From: Bacteroidales bacterium
Lineage (GTDB): Bacteria > Bacteroidota > Bacteroidia > Bacteroidales > NBLH01
Length of the DNA: 49,377 nucleotides
NCBI GenBank assembly: GCA_016937695.1
Contig: JAFGWC010000024.1
Coordinates: 1 to 49,377 of the forward strand
Direction: 5' to 3'
The translations under genes and the position numbers were made by a program. Of the stretch, positions 9,324-18,185 are shown one piece after another; position 1 is the first letter of the stretch, and each line of letters starts with the position of its first letter. Below the pieces are notes generated by a model. That model was not told the DNA's origin. It ran no database searches and saw nothing but the letters and a program-made list of their open reading frames with translations.

Positions 9324-9500
9324 TTATTAATTTTTAAAGCGCTAATAAAATAATTTTTCCTTAAATTATTTATTCTTTTAAAATTTAATTATTAAGCCTA
9401 CTAATTTATAAAATTATTACGAATTTGGTTTTAAAATAAATATTATTAAAGTAATTTATAATATTAGACTAAATTATTATGGTAAATATCTGTAATAATT

Positions 9501-9508
9501 TATTTTTG
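9501..9508 (+). promoter_or_regulatory. Candidate -7 element for the FHA gene
   Basis: TATTTTTG matches TAnnTTTG, 79 bases before the chosen ATG at 9588. No clear -33 TTG lies at the right distance, so this is weak. Confidence 0.25.
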
Positions 9509-9587
9509 TAATAAATATGTTGCAATATCTTTAATAAAAAAACATTTGAAACATTCATGTACAAAAAAACAATTAAAATATAAGCAC

Positions 9588-10973
9588 ATGAAACATATAT
9601 TTTATATTTTTTTAATTGTTCTTATTAATTCTACTTTTATTAATGCTCAAGAAATTAATGTATTAGATATCGACGAAAGCGAATTTCCGCTTATTAAAGC
9701 AAAAATTGAAATTAAAAGCACAGAAAATCACATTTCCGGAAATTTTAAAATATTAGAAAACAGCCAAGCTATTAATTTTAATATTGATTCAATTTCTTGT
9801 GAAAAGGAAGGCAAAACTGTTCTTTTTTTATTAGATAACAGATTTTATCAAAATCAAAAATCATTAAAAGAAATATCAAATATAATTTCAAATTCGATAA
9901 AAAATTTTAACGAAAATGATTATGCTAATGTAATCGTAACTTCAAGTAAACAAGATGATTACGAATGCATTATGCCATTAAGTTTTGAATTTACTGATGA
10001 TTTTAATAGTTTTTCCGACAATTTATATCATCATTTCGAATTATTAAATTTAACAAACAATAATTCTGATTTAGATTGTTCTATTGAAAAAAGTTTAGAT
10101 TTTTTCAACTCAAAAAAAAAGCTTACAGATAATAAATTTTTGACTGTGATTGTAAAAAATTTTGATTCAAACTCTATTAATTTAGAAAATCTAAAAAGAA
10201 AAGCGGCAGAATGTAAAATAAATTTAAAATTTGTAGTTTGCGAAAAAAAACAGGAAAAATTAAAATCTGAAGATATTATTATTCAAAATCCCGATTGCAG
10301 TATTCAAAAACTAAAATCAGCTTATGAAAATTCAATTAATATAAACAATAATGGATATTTATATTCTAATAAGTATTTAGTGAAATTTTACACCAAGCAG
10401 AATAAAAAAATAAATAAATTTATAATAAATTATGAAGATAAAACTGTTGAGTGTAATTTTATTCAACCAGAATATATTGGATTTTTTAAAAATAATCTAC
10501 CATTAATTATTTTCTTTACAATTTCCTCAGTTATTTTTTCATTTTTTATTTTCCATTTATATTTTTCAAAAAAGAAAATATCAGAAAGTTTATTCGAATT
10601 AAAAAAATCAATTATAAACAAACAATACAGCTCAAATTATCATCAAATAACTGATGTAAAACACATTACACCAATTGGAAATGAAAAACATTTTCCTAAA
10701 ATGATAATTAAATTTAGAGGTGAAACAAATAATTTTGAAATTAAAAAATTAATTATTAGAATTGGAAGACACAACGATAATGATATTGTAATAGGCGATT
10801 TGACTATTTCAAATCATCATGCAATTTTAACAAACGAAGGCGGCGAATTTTATCTTCAAGATATTGGAAGCACAAATGGAATTATTGTAAACGAAATTAA
10901 AATTTCAAAATCGCTTATAAAACCCGAAGATAATATTAGAATGGGGAAAGCTGCGTTAAAACTAATTTATTAA
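9588..10973 (+). CDS. Membrane protein with exported VWA-like region and cytoplasmic FHA domain
   Basis: The ATG at 9588 is preferred over an upstream TTG (9546) because it starts a clean signal peptide (MKHIFYIFLIVLINSTFINA). This gives 461 residues. Residues about 60-240 look like a VWA/Rossmann fold ('KTVLFLLDNRFY...', 'FLTVIVKNF') but the DxSxS metal motif is absent. A transmembrane helix lies near 310-330 (LPLIIFFTISSVIFSFFIFH). The C-terminal FHA domain, about 380-461, has the phosphothreonine-binding signature 'IGRHNDNDIVI...TISNHHA...DIGSTNGIIVN'. The layout suggests an exported sensing module tied to an inner domain that reads phosphothreonine. No Ser/Thr kinase gene is nearby. The FHA call is firm; the VWA-like call is moderate. 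Confidence 0.85.
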   Translation: MKHIFYIFLIVLINSTFINAQEINVLDIDESEFPLIKAKIEIKSTENHISGNFKILENSQAINFNIDSISCEKEGKTVLFLLDNRFYQNQKSLKEISNIISNSIKNFNENDYANVIVTSSKQDDYECIMPLSFEFTDDFNSFSDNLYHHFELLNLTNNNSDLDCSIEKSLDFFNSKKKLTDNKFLTVIVKNFDSNSINLENLKRKAAECKINLKFVVCEKKQEKLKSEDIIIQNPDCSIQKLKSAYENSININNNGYLYSNKYLVKFYTKQNKKINKFIINYEDKTVECNFIQPEYIGFFKNNLPLIIFFTISSVIFSFFIFHLYFSKKKISESLFELKKSIINKQYSSNYHQITDVKHITPIGNEKHFPKMIIKFRGETNNFEIKKLIIRIGRHNDNDIVIGDLTISNHHAILTNEGGEFYLQDIGSTNGIIVNEIKISKSLIKPEDNIRMGKAALKLIY

Positions 10974-11031
10974 TATATTTAATCAGAAATCTACTTTAAT
11001 TCACAATTAGATTTTAAAACATAAACAACTG

Positions 11032-11496
11032 TTATTCAAAATGATACAAGAATATTAGATTTGCTTCTAATGCAGGTTTTTGTTGATTTTTAATTTCTAA
11101 AATAATATTTAATTCAGCTTTTGTTATTCCTCGCAAATTTTTAACAGAAACAAGTTTTGCTTTCATCCGTAGCTCACTATCTACCAATACAGCTTGATTA
11201 AATTTCAGCTTTTCAATGCCATAGTTTACCATCATTTTCACATTTTTAAATTCGGTAATTTGCTCCCATAAATGCGGCATAACTGAAACGGTTAAAAATC
11301 CATGTGCAATTGTATTTTTAAACGGACTTTCAATTTTTGCTCTTTCAGGATTTGTATGTATCCATTGATGATCAAGTGTTGCATCGGCAAACATATTTAT
11401 TTGCTCTTGCGTTATTTTAATATAATCTGAAACACCAAGTTCCTGACCTACATATTGTTCAAATTCTTCAAAACTTCCAATTATTAATTTGCTCAT
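11032..11496 (-). CDS. MaoC-like hot-dog hydratase
   Basis: The ATG at 11496 (MSKLIIGSFEEFEQYVGQEL) is preferred to one ten codons upstream, giving 154 residues, typical for single-domain MaoC proteins. The hot-dog signature is complete: 'FADATLDHQWIHTNPERA' with the catalytic Asp and His, then 'PFKNTIAHGFLT'. Family members hydrate trans-2-enoyl-CoA to 3-hydroxyacyl-CoA, as in R-specific enoyl-CoA hydratases, though exact substrates vary. It stands alone on the minus strand, with no beta-oxidation or polyhydroxyalkanoate gene beside it, so the pathway cannot be fixed. Confidence 0.85.
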   Translation of the reverse strand: MSKLIIGSFEEFEQYVGQELGVSDYIKITQEQINMFADATLDHQWIHTNPERAKIESPFKNTIAHGFLTVSVMPHLWEQITEFKNVKMMVNYGIEKLKFNQAVLVDSELRMKAKLVSVKNLRGITKAELNIILEIKNQQKPALEANLIFLYHFE

Positions 11497-11754
11497 TATT
11501 ATATATTTTGTAAAAAAATCAGCCAAAGATAGATTTTTTTTTTAATATTTATTGGAGTTTGAATTAATATCTATTTGATTTTTTATTGTATTTTTTAACA
11601 ATAAAATAGAAATATTTTAAAACTGCCAAATTGCTATAATATTGTATATCAGCAATTTAACGATTTTAAAAATTAGTCTAAATTAATATTTATCAAAAAA
11701 AGAAATTCCGTAAAATATTGGAAGAAATTTGCTTTAATTCAAATAAAAGCTGAA

Positions 11755-12672
11755 CTAAAATTTTTCTCTGTAAAAATGACAGTATGGTTGAGCGCCTTTA
11801 TTTTTGTAATAATCCTGATGATAATCTTCAGCATCCCAAAATTTTGATGCTTTACTTAATTTTGTAGCAACTGTAATTCCTTTTGCTTCAAGCTTTTTAA
11901 TAAGTTTTTCAGTAATTTCTTTTTGCTTTTCTGATATGTAAAAAACTTCAGAACGATACTGTTCGCCAATATCAGGTCCCTGACGGTCTATCTGACTTGG
12001 ATCATGCGTATTAAAAAATATAATACAAAGCTCTTCATACGAAACAATATCAGGATTAAAAACCACTTTAACTGCTTCTGCATATCCGGTTGTTTTGCTG
12101 CAAACTTCTTCATAGCTTGGATTTTCTTTTTTTCCGCCAATGTATCCAACAGTTGTTGAAAGAACTCCTTTTTGTTTTTGTAGCCAATATTCTGTTCCCC
12201 AAAAACAGCCTGAAGCAAAAATTGCAGTTTCTGTTTTTTGAATTACTACAGGCGAAAAATTAAGCGAAACCGAGTTTACACAATGTCTTGTGTTTTTGTC
12301 TGTAAAGCCCTCACCTTCAAACACATGCCCAAGATGTGCGCCGCAATTTGCACAAACAATTTCTGTTCTATGTCCGTCTTTATCTAATACTCTTTTCACT
12401 GCTCCTTCAATTTCATCATCAAAAGAAGGCCAGCCGCAATTTGATTCAAATTTAGAATCGGATTTGAATAAAGCAGCATCACATCTTTTACAATTATAAG
12501 TGCCTTTTTCTTTAAAATTATTATAAATACCTGTAAATGGTGCTTCTGTTCCTTTGTTAATTATAACGCTCTTTTCAGCATCTGTTAATTTATTGTAATT
12601 CATATTTGCTTTTTCCTGACAGTTTGTAAAACTATACCTAAATAAAATTAGTAAAATAAAAACACTTTTCAT
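11755..12672 (-). CDS. msrBA: Exported MsrB-MsrA fusion methionine sulfoxide reductase
   Basis: This 305-residue bifunctional enzyme repairs both stereoisomers of methionine sulfoxide in protein. The N-terminus (MKSVFILLILFRYSFTNCQE) is a signal peptide; Cys18 could be a lipoprotein site, though the lipobox is poor. The MsrB domain (about 25-140) has zinc ligands in CKRC (61/64) and CANC (107/110) and catalytic Cys131 in 'TRHCVNSVSL'. The MsrA domain (about 147-305) has its catalytic Cys156 in 'GCFWGTEYW' and ends 'CHFYREKF'. The B-then-A order is the reverse of the streptococcal or Neisseria MsrA-MsrB order, but is known from other bacteria. An exported location implies repair of envelope proteins and needs an electron donor from elsewhere. 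Confidence 0.95.
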   Translation of the reverse strand: MKSVFILLILFRYSFTNCQEKANMNYNKLTDAEKSVIINKGTEAPFTGIYNNFKEKGTYNCKRCDAALFKSDSKFESNCGWPSFDDEIEGAVKRVLDKDGHRTEIVCANCGAHLGHVFEGEGFTDKNTRHCVNSVSLNFSPVVIQKTETAIFASGCFWGTEYWLQKQKGVLSTTVGYIGGKKENPSYEEVCSKTTGYAEAVKVVFNPDIVSYEELCIIFFNTHDPSQIDRQGPDIGEQYRSEVFYISEKQKEITEKLIKKLEAKGITVATKLSKASKFWDAEDYHQDYYKNKGAQPYCHFYREKF

Positions 12673-12794
12673 CTTATTTTTTTCATCAAAAAAAGCTAAA
12701 ATTTATTTTTAATAAAAACGCTTATTTAGAATTAATCTAAAAAACCCACTTTTATAATAAAAAACTTTTTATTTCAGCTAATAATAAAATCCCT

Positions 12795-15350
12795 CTACGA
12801 TGATTTCATCGGCAATTTATATCTTCTAACTCCATCAAAAGCATAAAAAGCATTTGCAACGGCTGCTGCTGTTGGAACTAAACCAATTTCGCCAATTCCT
12901 TTTGCTCCATAAGGTCCAATCGGGTCTTTTACTTCAACTCCTTTTACAGTAATTTCAGGTGTTTCATGTGCACGAAGTACACCAAGTTTTCTAAATTTAT
13001 CATGTACTAAATAACCATCTTTCATTGGTAAATCTTCAGAAATAGCATAACCCAGTCCCATGTGTACTGCTCCTTCAATTTGTCCTTCAAAAAGCATTGG
13101 ATTCATTATTTTGCCTGCATCATGTGCTGCAATAATTTTTTCAATATAGCCATTATCATCTAAAACACAAACTTGCGCTGCGTAACCATAAGAATAGTGC
13201 GTAATCTGCTCATTTACAGCAACTCCGGGTTTTGTTGTCCAATCACAAGCAAACTCGCCATTGTATGTTTTTCCTGATAAATCTTTTAATGATTTAGTTT
13301 TTAAATCTTCTTTTAAGGTTTTGGCAGCATTAATTACAGCTAAACCTACAAGCGCTGTTGCTCGAGAAGAAGTTGTCATTCCTGTTTTTATTTGAGCTTC
13401 TGTATCAACAATTACTTCAATAATTTCAGGTTTGACATCAATTTCCTGACAAAGAGTTTGAAGCGCCATATTGTGCACTCCTTGTCCCATTTCTGTCCAT
13501 CCGTGATGCAGTTTTATTTTATTTTCTGATATTATTTCAATTTTCACTTTTGATTCGTCAACCATTCCGTTTCCAACTCCTGAATTTTTTATTGCACAAG
13601 CTAAACCTGCGTATTTTGCATTATAAAAATCATCTTTAACGGCATCTAAACAAGCTCTAATACCAACACCTTGCAATTTTTGTCCTGTAGATGTTGATAA
13701 ACCATCTACCAATGCATTATCATATCTGAATTTCCAACGATCGAAACCGGCTTTTTCACAAATATCATCAATACAGCTTTCCAGTGCAAAAGCGACCTGA
13801 TTTGCACCAAAACCTCGCATCGCTCCACAAGGGATATTGTTGGTATACACCGTTTTAGCTTCAATATCAATTTCAGGAATAAAATATCCGCCGGCAGCAT
13901 GTCCGGCAACTCTTTCCAAAACTTTCATGCCAACAGAAGCGTAAGCTCCTGTATCGCCAATTGCTCTAAGTTTTAAGGCTGTTAGTTTACCTTTTTCATC
14001 AGCGCTAAGCTCAATATCCATAATTACAGGATGCCTTTTGGGATGTAAACGGATTGATTCTTCTCGCGTAAGTGTCAGTTTTACAGGTTTTTGCGTTAAA
14101 TATGCGAAAAGAGAACAATGTCCTTGTATACTTAAATCTTCTTTTCCGCCAAAACCGCCACCATTTGGAACCAGAGTTACTCGCACTTTTTCTTCTGGTA
14201 AGCCCAAAATCATTGCTACTTGCCTTCTGTCTTCATAAACTCCTTGGCTTTGACTAAAAAGTTCAATTCCGTTATCGCCATATGGTTGAGCCACAGCAGC
14301 TTCTTTTTCCATAAAAGCATGTTCAATTCTTTGAGTTTCGTATCTGCCTTTTGATGTATATTTTGAGTTTTTTATAGTTTTTTCGGCATTGCCAATTGTA
14401 AACTGTGTTGTGTCAAAATTATTTGGCCTTTCGGGATGAACTCTGTCGCCTTCTATTGCTTCAAAAACATCTGTAACAGGCTGATATACTTCGTATTCTA
14501 CCTCAATTAATTCAACTGCTTTTCTTGCAATTTCTTCAGTACTTGCAACAACTCCGGCAATAACATCGCCAATATAATGAGTTGTTTCGCCTTGGTCAAT
14601 CATTACCGGCCAATCTTTTAAAATCAGCCCAACTTTTTTCTCGCCCGGAATGTCTTTTGCTGTAAAAACTTTTTCAACACCTTCAAGTTTTTGAGCTTTT
14701 GAAATATGTATTTTTAAGATCTTTGCTTTTGGATAATCGCTTAATTTTAAGGCAGAAAACAGCATTTGGTCAAGGAAAATGTCATCAACAAAATTACGTT
14801 TGCCTATTGCCGTTTCGTAAGCCTGATATTTTGGTTCTGAAATTCCTATTTTTCCTGATGTTTTTCTAATTTCAACATCTCTTTTTTCGTTAATCGCTTT
14901 TGCTGCAGCAAATACTCCGCTTTCAATTTTTTTATATCCTGTGCATCTGCAAAGATGTGGTTTTAAGGCGGTTTGTATTTGATTAATATCTGGATTCGGA
15001 TTGTCTTGAAGTAAAACTTTTGTTCTTGAAATAATTCCAGGTGTACAAAATCCACATTGAACTGCGCCTTCATTTACAAAAGATTTTGCAATTGTATCAG
15101 TAATATATTTCGAGAAACCTTCGATTGTAAATATCTCAGTATCTTGCAGTTTGCTCATTTTTGTTACACAAGAAAGTTTAGCTTTACCGTTTATTTCAAC
15201 AGTGCATGCACCACATGCAGCTTGTGCAGAACATCCATCTTTTACTGATGTTATTCCTTTTTCTAATCTAAGATATTTTAATAAAGATTGTTCAGGATTT
15301 CCTTGGTATGTTTCCTTTTTTCCGTTTAAATAAAAGCTTATCATTTTCAC
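12795..15350 (-). CDS. Molybdenum hydroxylase, fused [2Fe-2S] and molybdopterin subunits (aldehyde oxidoreductase/xanthine dehydrogenase family)
   Basis: This 851-residue protein carries the plant-ferredoxin cluster ligands Cys40, 46, 49 and 61 (DGCSAQAACGACT). The second [2Fe-2S] cluster uses Cys99, 102, 134 and 136 (QCGFC, HLCRCTGY). The remainder is the molybdopterin-binding part, with the Moco-contact motif 'GGGFGGKE', 'GAMRGFGANQ', and the catalytic-base Glu near 821 in 'GAKGIGEIGL'. The FAD domain of xanthine dehydrogenase is absent. The organisation is that of Desulfovibrio-type aldehyde oxidoreductase (MOP), which passes electrons to a separate acceptor. Substrate (aldehyde, purine or N-heterocycle) cannot be told. 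It has no signal peptide, so it is cytoplasmic. It follows sufT on the same strand after 258 bases and is a plausible client of that Fe-S operon. Confidence 0.92.
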   Translation of the reverse strand: MKMISFYLNGKKETYQGNPEQSLLKYLRLEKGITSVKDGCSAQAACGACTVEINGKAKLSCVTKMSKLQDTEIFTIEGFSKYITDTIAKSFVNEGAVQCGFCTPGIISRTKVLLQDNPNPDINQIQTALKPHLCRCTGYKKIESGVFAAAKAINEKRDVEIRKTSGKIGISEPKYQAYETAIGKRNFVDDIFLDQMLFSALKLSDYPKAKILKIHISKAQKLEGVEKVFTAKDIPGEKKVGLILKDWPVMIDQGETTHYIGDVIAGVVASTEEIARKAVELIEVEYEVYQPVTDVFEAIEGDRVHPERPNNFDTTQFTIGNAEKTIKNSKYTSKGRYETQRIEHAFMEKEAAVAQPYGDNGIELFSQSQGVYEDRRQVAMILGLPEEKVRVTLVPNGGGFGGKEDLSIQGHCSLFAYLTQKPVKLTLTREESIRLHPKRHPVIMDIELSADEKGKLTALKLRAIGDTGAYASVGMKVLERVAGHAAGGYFIPEIDIEAKTVYTNNIPCGAMRGFGANQVAFALESCIDDICEKAGFDRWKFRYDNALVDGLSTSTGQKLQGVGIRACLDAVKDDFYNAKYAGLACAIKNSGVGNGMVDESKVKIEIISENKIKLHHGWTEMGQGVHNMALQTLCQEIDVKPEIIEVIVDTEAQIKTGMTTSSRATALVGLAVINAAKTLKEDLKTKSLKDLSGKTYNGEFACDWTTKPGVAVNEQITHYSYGYAAQVCVLDDNGYIEKIIAAHDAGKIMNPMLFEGQIEGAVHMGLGYAISEDLPMKDGYLVHDKFRKLGVLRAHETPEITVKGVEVKDPIGPYGAKGIGEIGLVPTAAAVANAFYAFDGVRRYKLPMKSS

Positions 15351-15608
15351 TATTTTTTTTGCTAAAATATACAGAAAATTTAATAAACTTCATTTTATGT
15401 AATTGAAAATCAAAAATGAATAATAAGAAACATAAATGTTATCAAATTAAAATTTACATTTTTTTCACAATAGCAATAGTTTTATCGCTGAGTTTTTATT
15501 TCACTACATTTAATTAATCATTCACAAACAACTGATTACCAGCACGATAACTAACGTGAAATTTATTGATTTAAAAATAGCAAATAAAAAATAATAATTA
15601 ATAAAATG

Positions 15609-15935
15609 CTAGAGATATCCTAACATTAATTTAGCTTCTTCGCTCATCATATTTGCTGCCCAAGGCGGATCAAATGTCATTTCTATATTGGTTTTTTTCA
15701 CACCTTCAATTGCATTTATTCTATCTCTTACTTCAATTGGCAAAGATTCTGCAACAGGACAATTTGGTGCCGTTAATGTCATTTTTATATCAACATTATC
15801 GTATTCATCAACATCAATTTCGTAAATTAATCCTAAATCATAAATATTTACAGGAATTTCAGGATCATAAATTTCTTTTAATACTTTAAGTATTTTTTCT
15901 TCTAATTGTAAATAGCTATTATCTTTTGTTTCCAC
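15609..15935 (-). CDS. sufT: SufT, MIP18/DUF59-family Fe-S assembly factor
   Basis: The 108-residue protein is a single MIP18 domain: 'LKEIYDPEIPVNIYDLGLIY' near the N-terminus, 'MTLTAPNCPVAESLP' with the conserved Cys, and the end 'FDPPWAANMMSEEAKLMLGY'. SufT proteins help mature Fe-S proteins, probably as a carrier or targeting factor. It is the last gene of the suf set (sufB-C-D-S-E-T order on the minus strand). It is separated from sufE by 459 bases, nearly all of which is the stem-closed element at 15963-16392. Whether sufT still shares the suf transcript depends on that element. Confidence 0.93.
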   Translation of the reverse strand: METKDNSYLQLEEKILKVLKEIYDPEIPVNIYDLGLIYEIDVDEYDNVDIKMTLTAPNCPVAESLPIEVRDRINAIEGVKKTNIEMTFDPPWAANMMSEEAKLMLGYL

Positions 15936-15962
15936 GATATTTTTATTTTATTTTTTTCTTTA

Positions 15963-16392
15963 AAGTTCCAGGTTTCAGGTTATGTTTTCCAATTAATTTC
16001 TAAATACTGAATAAATTTATTAATCTGTTTACTTAATTGTTCATATTTATTTATCAAATCTGCTAGAGGATTTTCTAAAAAGTGTATTTCACTTATCATA
16101 TTTAACTGAGATATAATTTCATCGCAAGATGCATGTGAAAAAATTAAAAATCGTATAAATTCAGATTTGTATCTTCTTCTGCCAAATCTTTCTGCTATAT
16201 TGTCTTTAATGCTTTTGGAAAACCTTCATATTTGACTTCCTTGTTCGTAAAGTTCGTATTTGGGCAACTACATACTCATTTTATGAACATCAACAGCCAA
16301 TTTATAAGATAATTAATAAACCTCCAAATCTTTATAACTTTTCATTTATTCAAAAATTAATTTGCTAACCTGCAACTTGAAACCTGTAACTT
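15963..16392. mobile_element. Stem-closed intervening-sequence-like element between sufE and sufT
   Basis: The two ends are inverted repeats. AAGTTCCAGGTTTCA (15963-15977) pairs with TGAAACCTGTAACTT (16378-16392) at 14 of 15 positions. Inside lies a broken four-helix-bundle ORF of the type carried by 23S rRNA intervening sequences. Rearranged copies of the same words (CAGGTT, TAACCTGCAACTT) continue just inside each end. The right end stops two bases from the sufE stop codon and the left end lies 27 bases before the sufT start, so the element fills the intergenic space. In RNA the ends would form a long basal stem closing a roughly 400-base loop. It is inferred to be an insertion; no target-site duplication is obvious. 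Confidence 0.6.
15980..16345 (-). pseudogene. Decayed four-helix-bundle (S23 / intervening-sequence protein) ORF
   Basis: Reading from ATG 16345 the frame gives MKSYKDLEVY*LSYKLAVDVHKMSM*, then LPKYELYEQGSQI*, RFSKSIKDNIAERFGRRRYK and onward to 'INKFIQYLEINWKT' and a stop at 15980. It holds 122 codons with no frameshift but three internal stops: TAA at codon 11, TAG near 26 and TGA near 40. The signature 'SxSIxxNIAEGxGR' and 'FxxFLxxAxxSxxE' is that of four-helix-bundle proteins found in rRNA intervening sequences. Each stop sits where relatives usually have Lys or Arg, so each could be one substitution. The gene is almost certainly dead, yet its frame is preserved, pointing to recent inactivation. 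Confidence 0.85.
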
Positions 16393-16394
16393 AT

Positions 16395-16823
16395 TTACTT
16401 ATTTCCCAACTTTGCATTATATGCCATTCCGTACATTTTCATTTGCTTTATCATGGCAGATAAACCATTTGCTCTTGTTGGAGATAAATTATCACTTAAT
16501 CCAATTTCATTAATAAAATACAAATCAGCATTCATAATTTCTTTTGGTTCTCTTTTTGATAAAACTCTAATTATTAAAGCTACAATGCCTTTTGTGATAA
16601 TTGCATCGCTATCAGCACTAAAAATAACTTTATCATCATTAAGTTCAGCATGAAGCCAAACTTTTGATTGACAGCCATTTATCAAATATTCATTAGTTTT
16701 AAATTTAGTATCTATAATTTTTAAATCTTTTCCTAATTCAATTAAATATTCGTATTTATCCATCCACTCATTGAAAATGGCAAATTCTTCAATTATTTGA
16801 TCTTGTATTTCTTGTAATGTCAT
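16395..16823 (-). CDS. sufE: SufE sulfur-acceptor protein
   Basis: SufE takes persulfide sulfur from the SufS desulfurase, stimulates it, and hands sulfur to SufBCD. The 142-residue length fits the family. The acceptor Cys51 lies in the diagnostic 'LINGCQSKVWLHAELND' segment, and the C-terminal half has 'LSPTRANGLSAMIKQMK'. It follows sufS by 86 bases on the minus strand. The stop codon lies two bases from the right end of the intervening-sequence-like element, so any insertion there just spared the gene. Confidence 0.95.
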   Translation of the reverse strand: MTLQEIQDQIIEEFAIFNEWMDKYEYLIELGKDLKIIDTKFKTNEYLINGCQSKVWLHAELNDDKVIFSADSDAIITKGIVALIIRVLSKREPKEIMNADLYFINEIGLSDNLSPTRANGLSAMIKQMKMYGMAYNAKLGNK

Positions 16824-16909
16824 CTATTTTAGAAATTAGTCATTAGTATATTGGCAATTAAAATAAGTGAACTTTTTATCCTTTTACTTTTATCTTAAAT
16901 TAATTTTTT

Positions 16910-18130
16910 TTAATCAAACATCTGTTTTACTTTTAAAATTGCTTCAATAAATCTATCAATTTCTTCTTTTGTATTATAAAAAGCAAAACTTGCACGAATT
17001 GTTCCTGTAATATCGAAATAAGTCATAACCGGCTGTGCACAATGACTTCCTGTTCTAACAGCAATTCCCATTTTGTCTATTATCATTCCTGCATCGTAAT
17101 GATGTATGTTTTTTAATAAAAATGAAATTACAGATGCCTTATTTTTTGCATTTCCAAATATTGTTAAACCTTCTATAGCTTGCATTTTTTGAGTTGCATA
17201 ATTTAAAAGTTCTGTTTCATATTCAGCAATTTTATTTAATCCTATTTCATTAATATAATCAATTGCAATTCCAAGACTTACTGCTCCAACATAGTTTGAA
17301 GTTCCTGCTTCAAATTTAAAAGGTAAATCCAGATAAGTTGATTTTTCAAGTGTAACATGGTCAACCATATCGCCGCCACCTTGATATGGAGGAATTTCAT
17401 TTAAGAATTTTTCTTTTCCATAAAGAACACCAATTCCTGTTTCAGCATATATTTTATGACCGGAAAAAACATAAAAATCGCAATCAATTTCTTGAACATC
17501 AACAATAGTATGCTGAATTGCTTGTGCTCCATCAATTAATACCGGAACATTCTTATTATGAGCAAGTTGCACTATTTTTTTAACAGGATTTATTGTCCCT
17601 AAAGCATTTGAAATATGCGTAACTGCTAAAAGTTTTGTTCTATCTGTTATTAAATCATTAATTTTATCGGTTTCAAGCTCGCCATTTTTATCAAAATGAA
17701 TTATTTTAAGTTTTGCATTTTTTCTTTGACAAAGCATTTGCCAAGGAACAAGATTTGAATGATGTTCCATAGCCGAAACAATAATTTCATCGCCCTTATT
17801 TACATATTTTTCGCCAAATGAAAATGCAATTAAATTTATTGAATCAGTTGTTCCTTTTGTAAAAATAATTTCGTGCTCGTGTTCTGCATTTATAAATTTT
17901 TGAACTTTAGCTCTAACATCTTCATAGGCTTTTGTCGATTTTTCGCTTAATAAATGAACTCCTCTATGAATATTGCTGTTTATTGATGAATAAAATTCAC
18001 TTACAGCATTTATTACTTGAATTGGTTTTTGTGTAGTTGCTCCGTTATCAAAATATATATAATCTTTGCCATATATTTTCTGATTTAAGATTGGAAAATC
18101 TGCTCTAATTTTTTCTATATCAAAGTTCAT
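16910..18130 (-). CDS. sufS: SufS cysteine desulfurase
   Basis: This PLP enzyme converts L-cysteine to alanine and an enzyme-bound persulfide. The 406 residues show the group II features: PLP Lys226 in 'FSGHKIYAETGIGVLYG', a PLP-ring His near 123 (MEHHSNLVPW), Asp200 in 'LIDGAQAIQH', and the persulfide Cys364 in 'VRTGSHCAQPVM'. The start gives the expected 'MNFDIEKIRADFPIL'. It lies between sufD (55-base gap) and sufE, so desulfurase and acceptor are made together. Confidence 0.96.
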   Translation of the reverse strand: MNFDIEKIRADFPILNQKIYGKDYIYFDNGATTQKPIQVINAVSEFYSSINSNIHRGVHLLSEKSTKAYEDVRAKVQKFINAEHEHEIIFTKGTTDSINLIAFSFGEKYVNKGDEIIVSAMEHHSNLVPWQMLCQRKNAKLKIIHFDKNGELETDKINDLITDRTKLLAVTHISNALGTINPVKKIVQLAHNKNVPVLIDGAQAIQHTIVDVQEIDCDFYVFSGHKIYAETGIGVLYGKEKFLNEIPPYQGGGDMVDHVTLEKSTYLDLPFKFEAGTSNYVGAVSLGIAIDYINEIGLNKIAEYETELLNYATQKMQAIEGLTIFGNAKNKASVISFLLKNIHHYDAGMIIDKMGIAVRTGSHCAQPVMTYFDITGTIRASFAFYNTKEEIDRFIEAILKVKQMFD

Positions 18131-18185
18131 TTGAATTTAAAGTTTACGGTTTACAACTAACAATAATAATTCTGATTTTTTAAAA

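Noticed and set aside
12290-12499. Open frames antisense to msrBA and other enzymes
   Set aside because: They are shadows of strongly conserved genes on the other strand.
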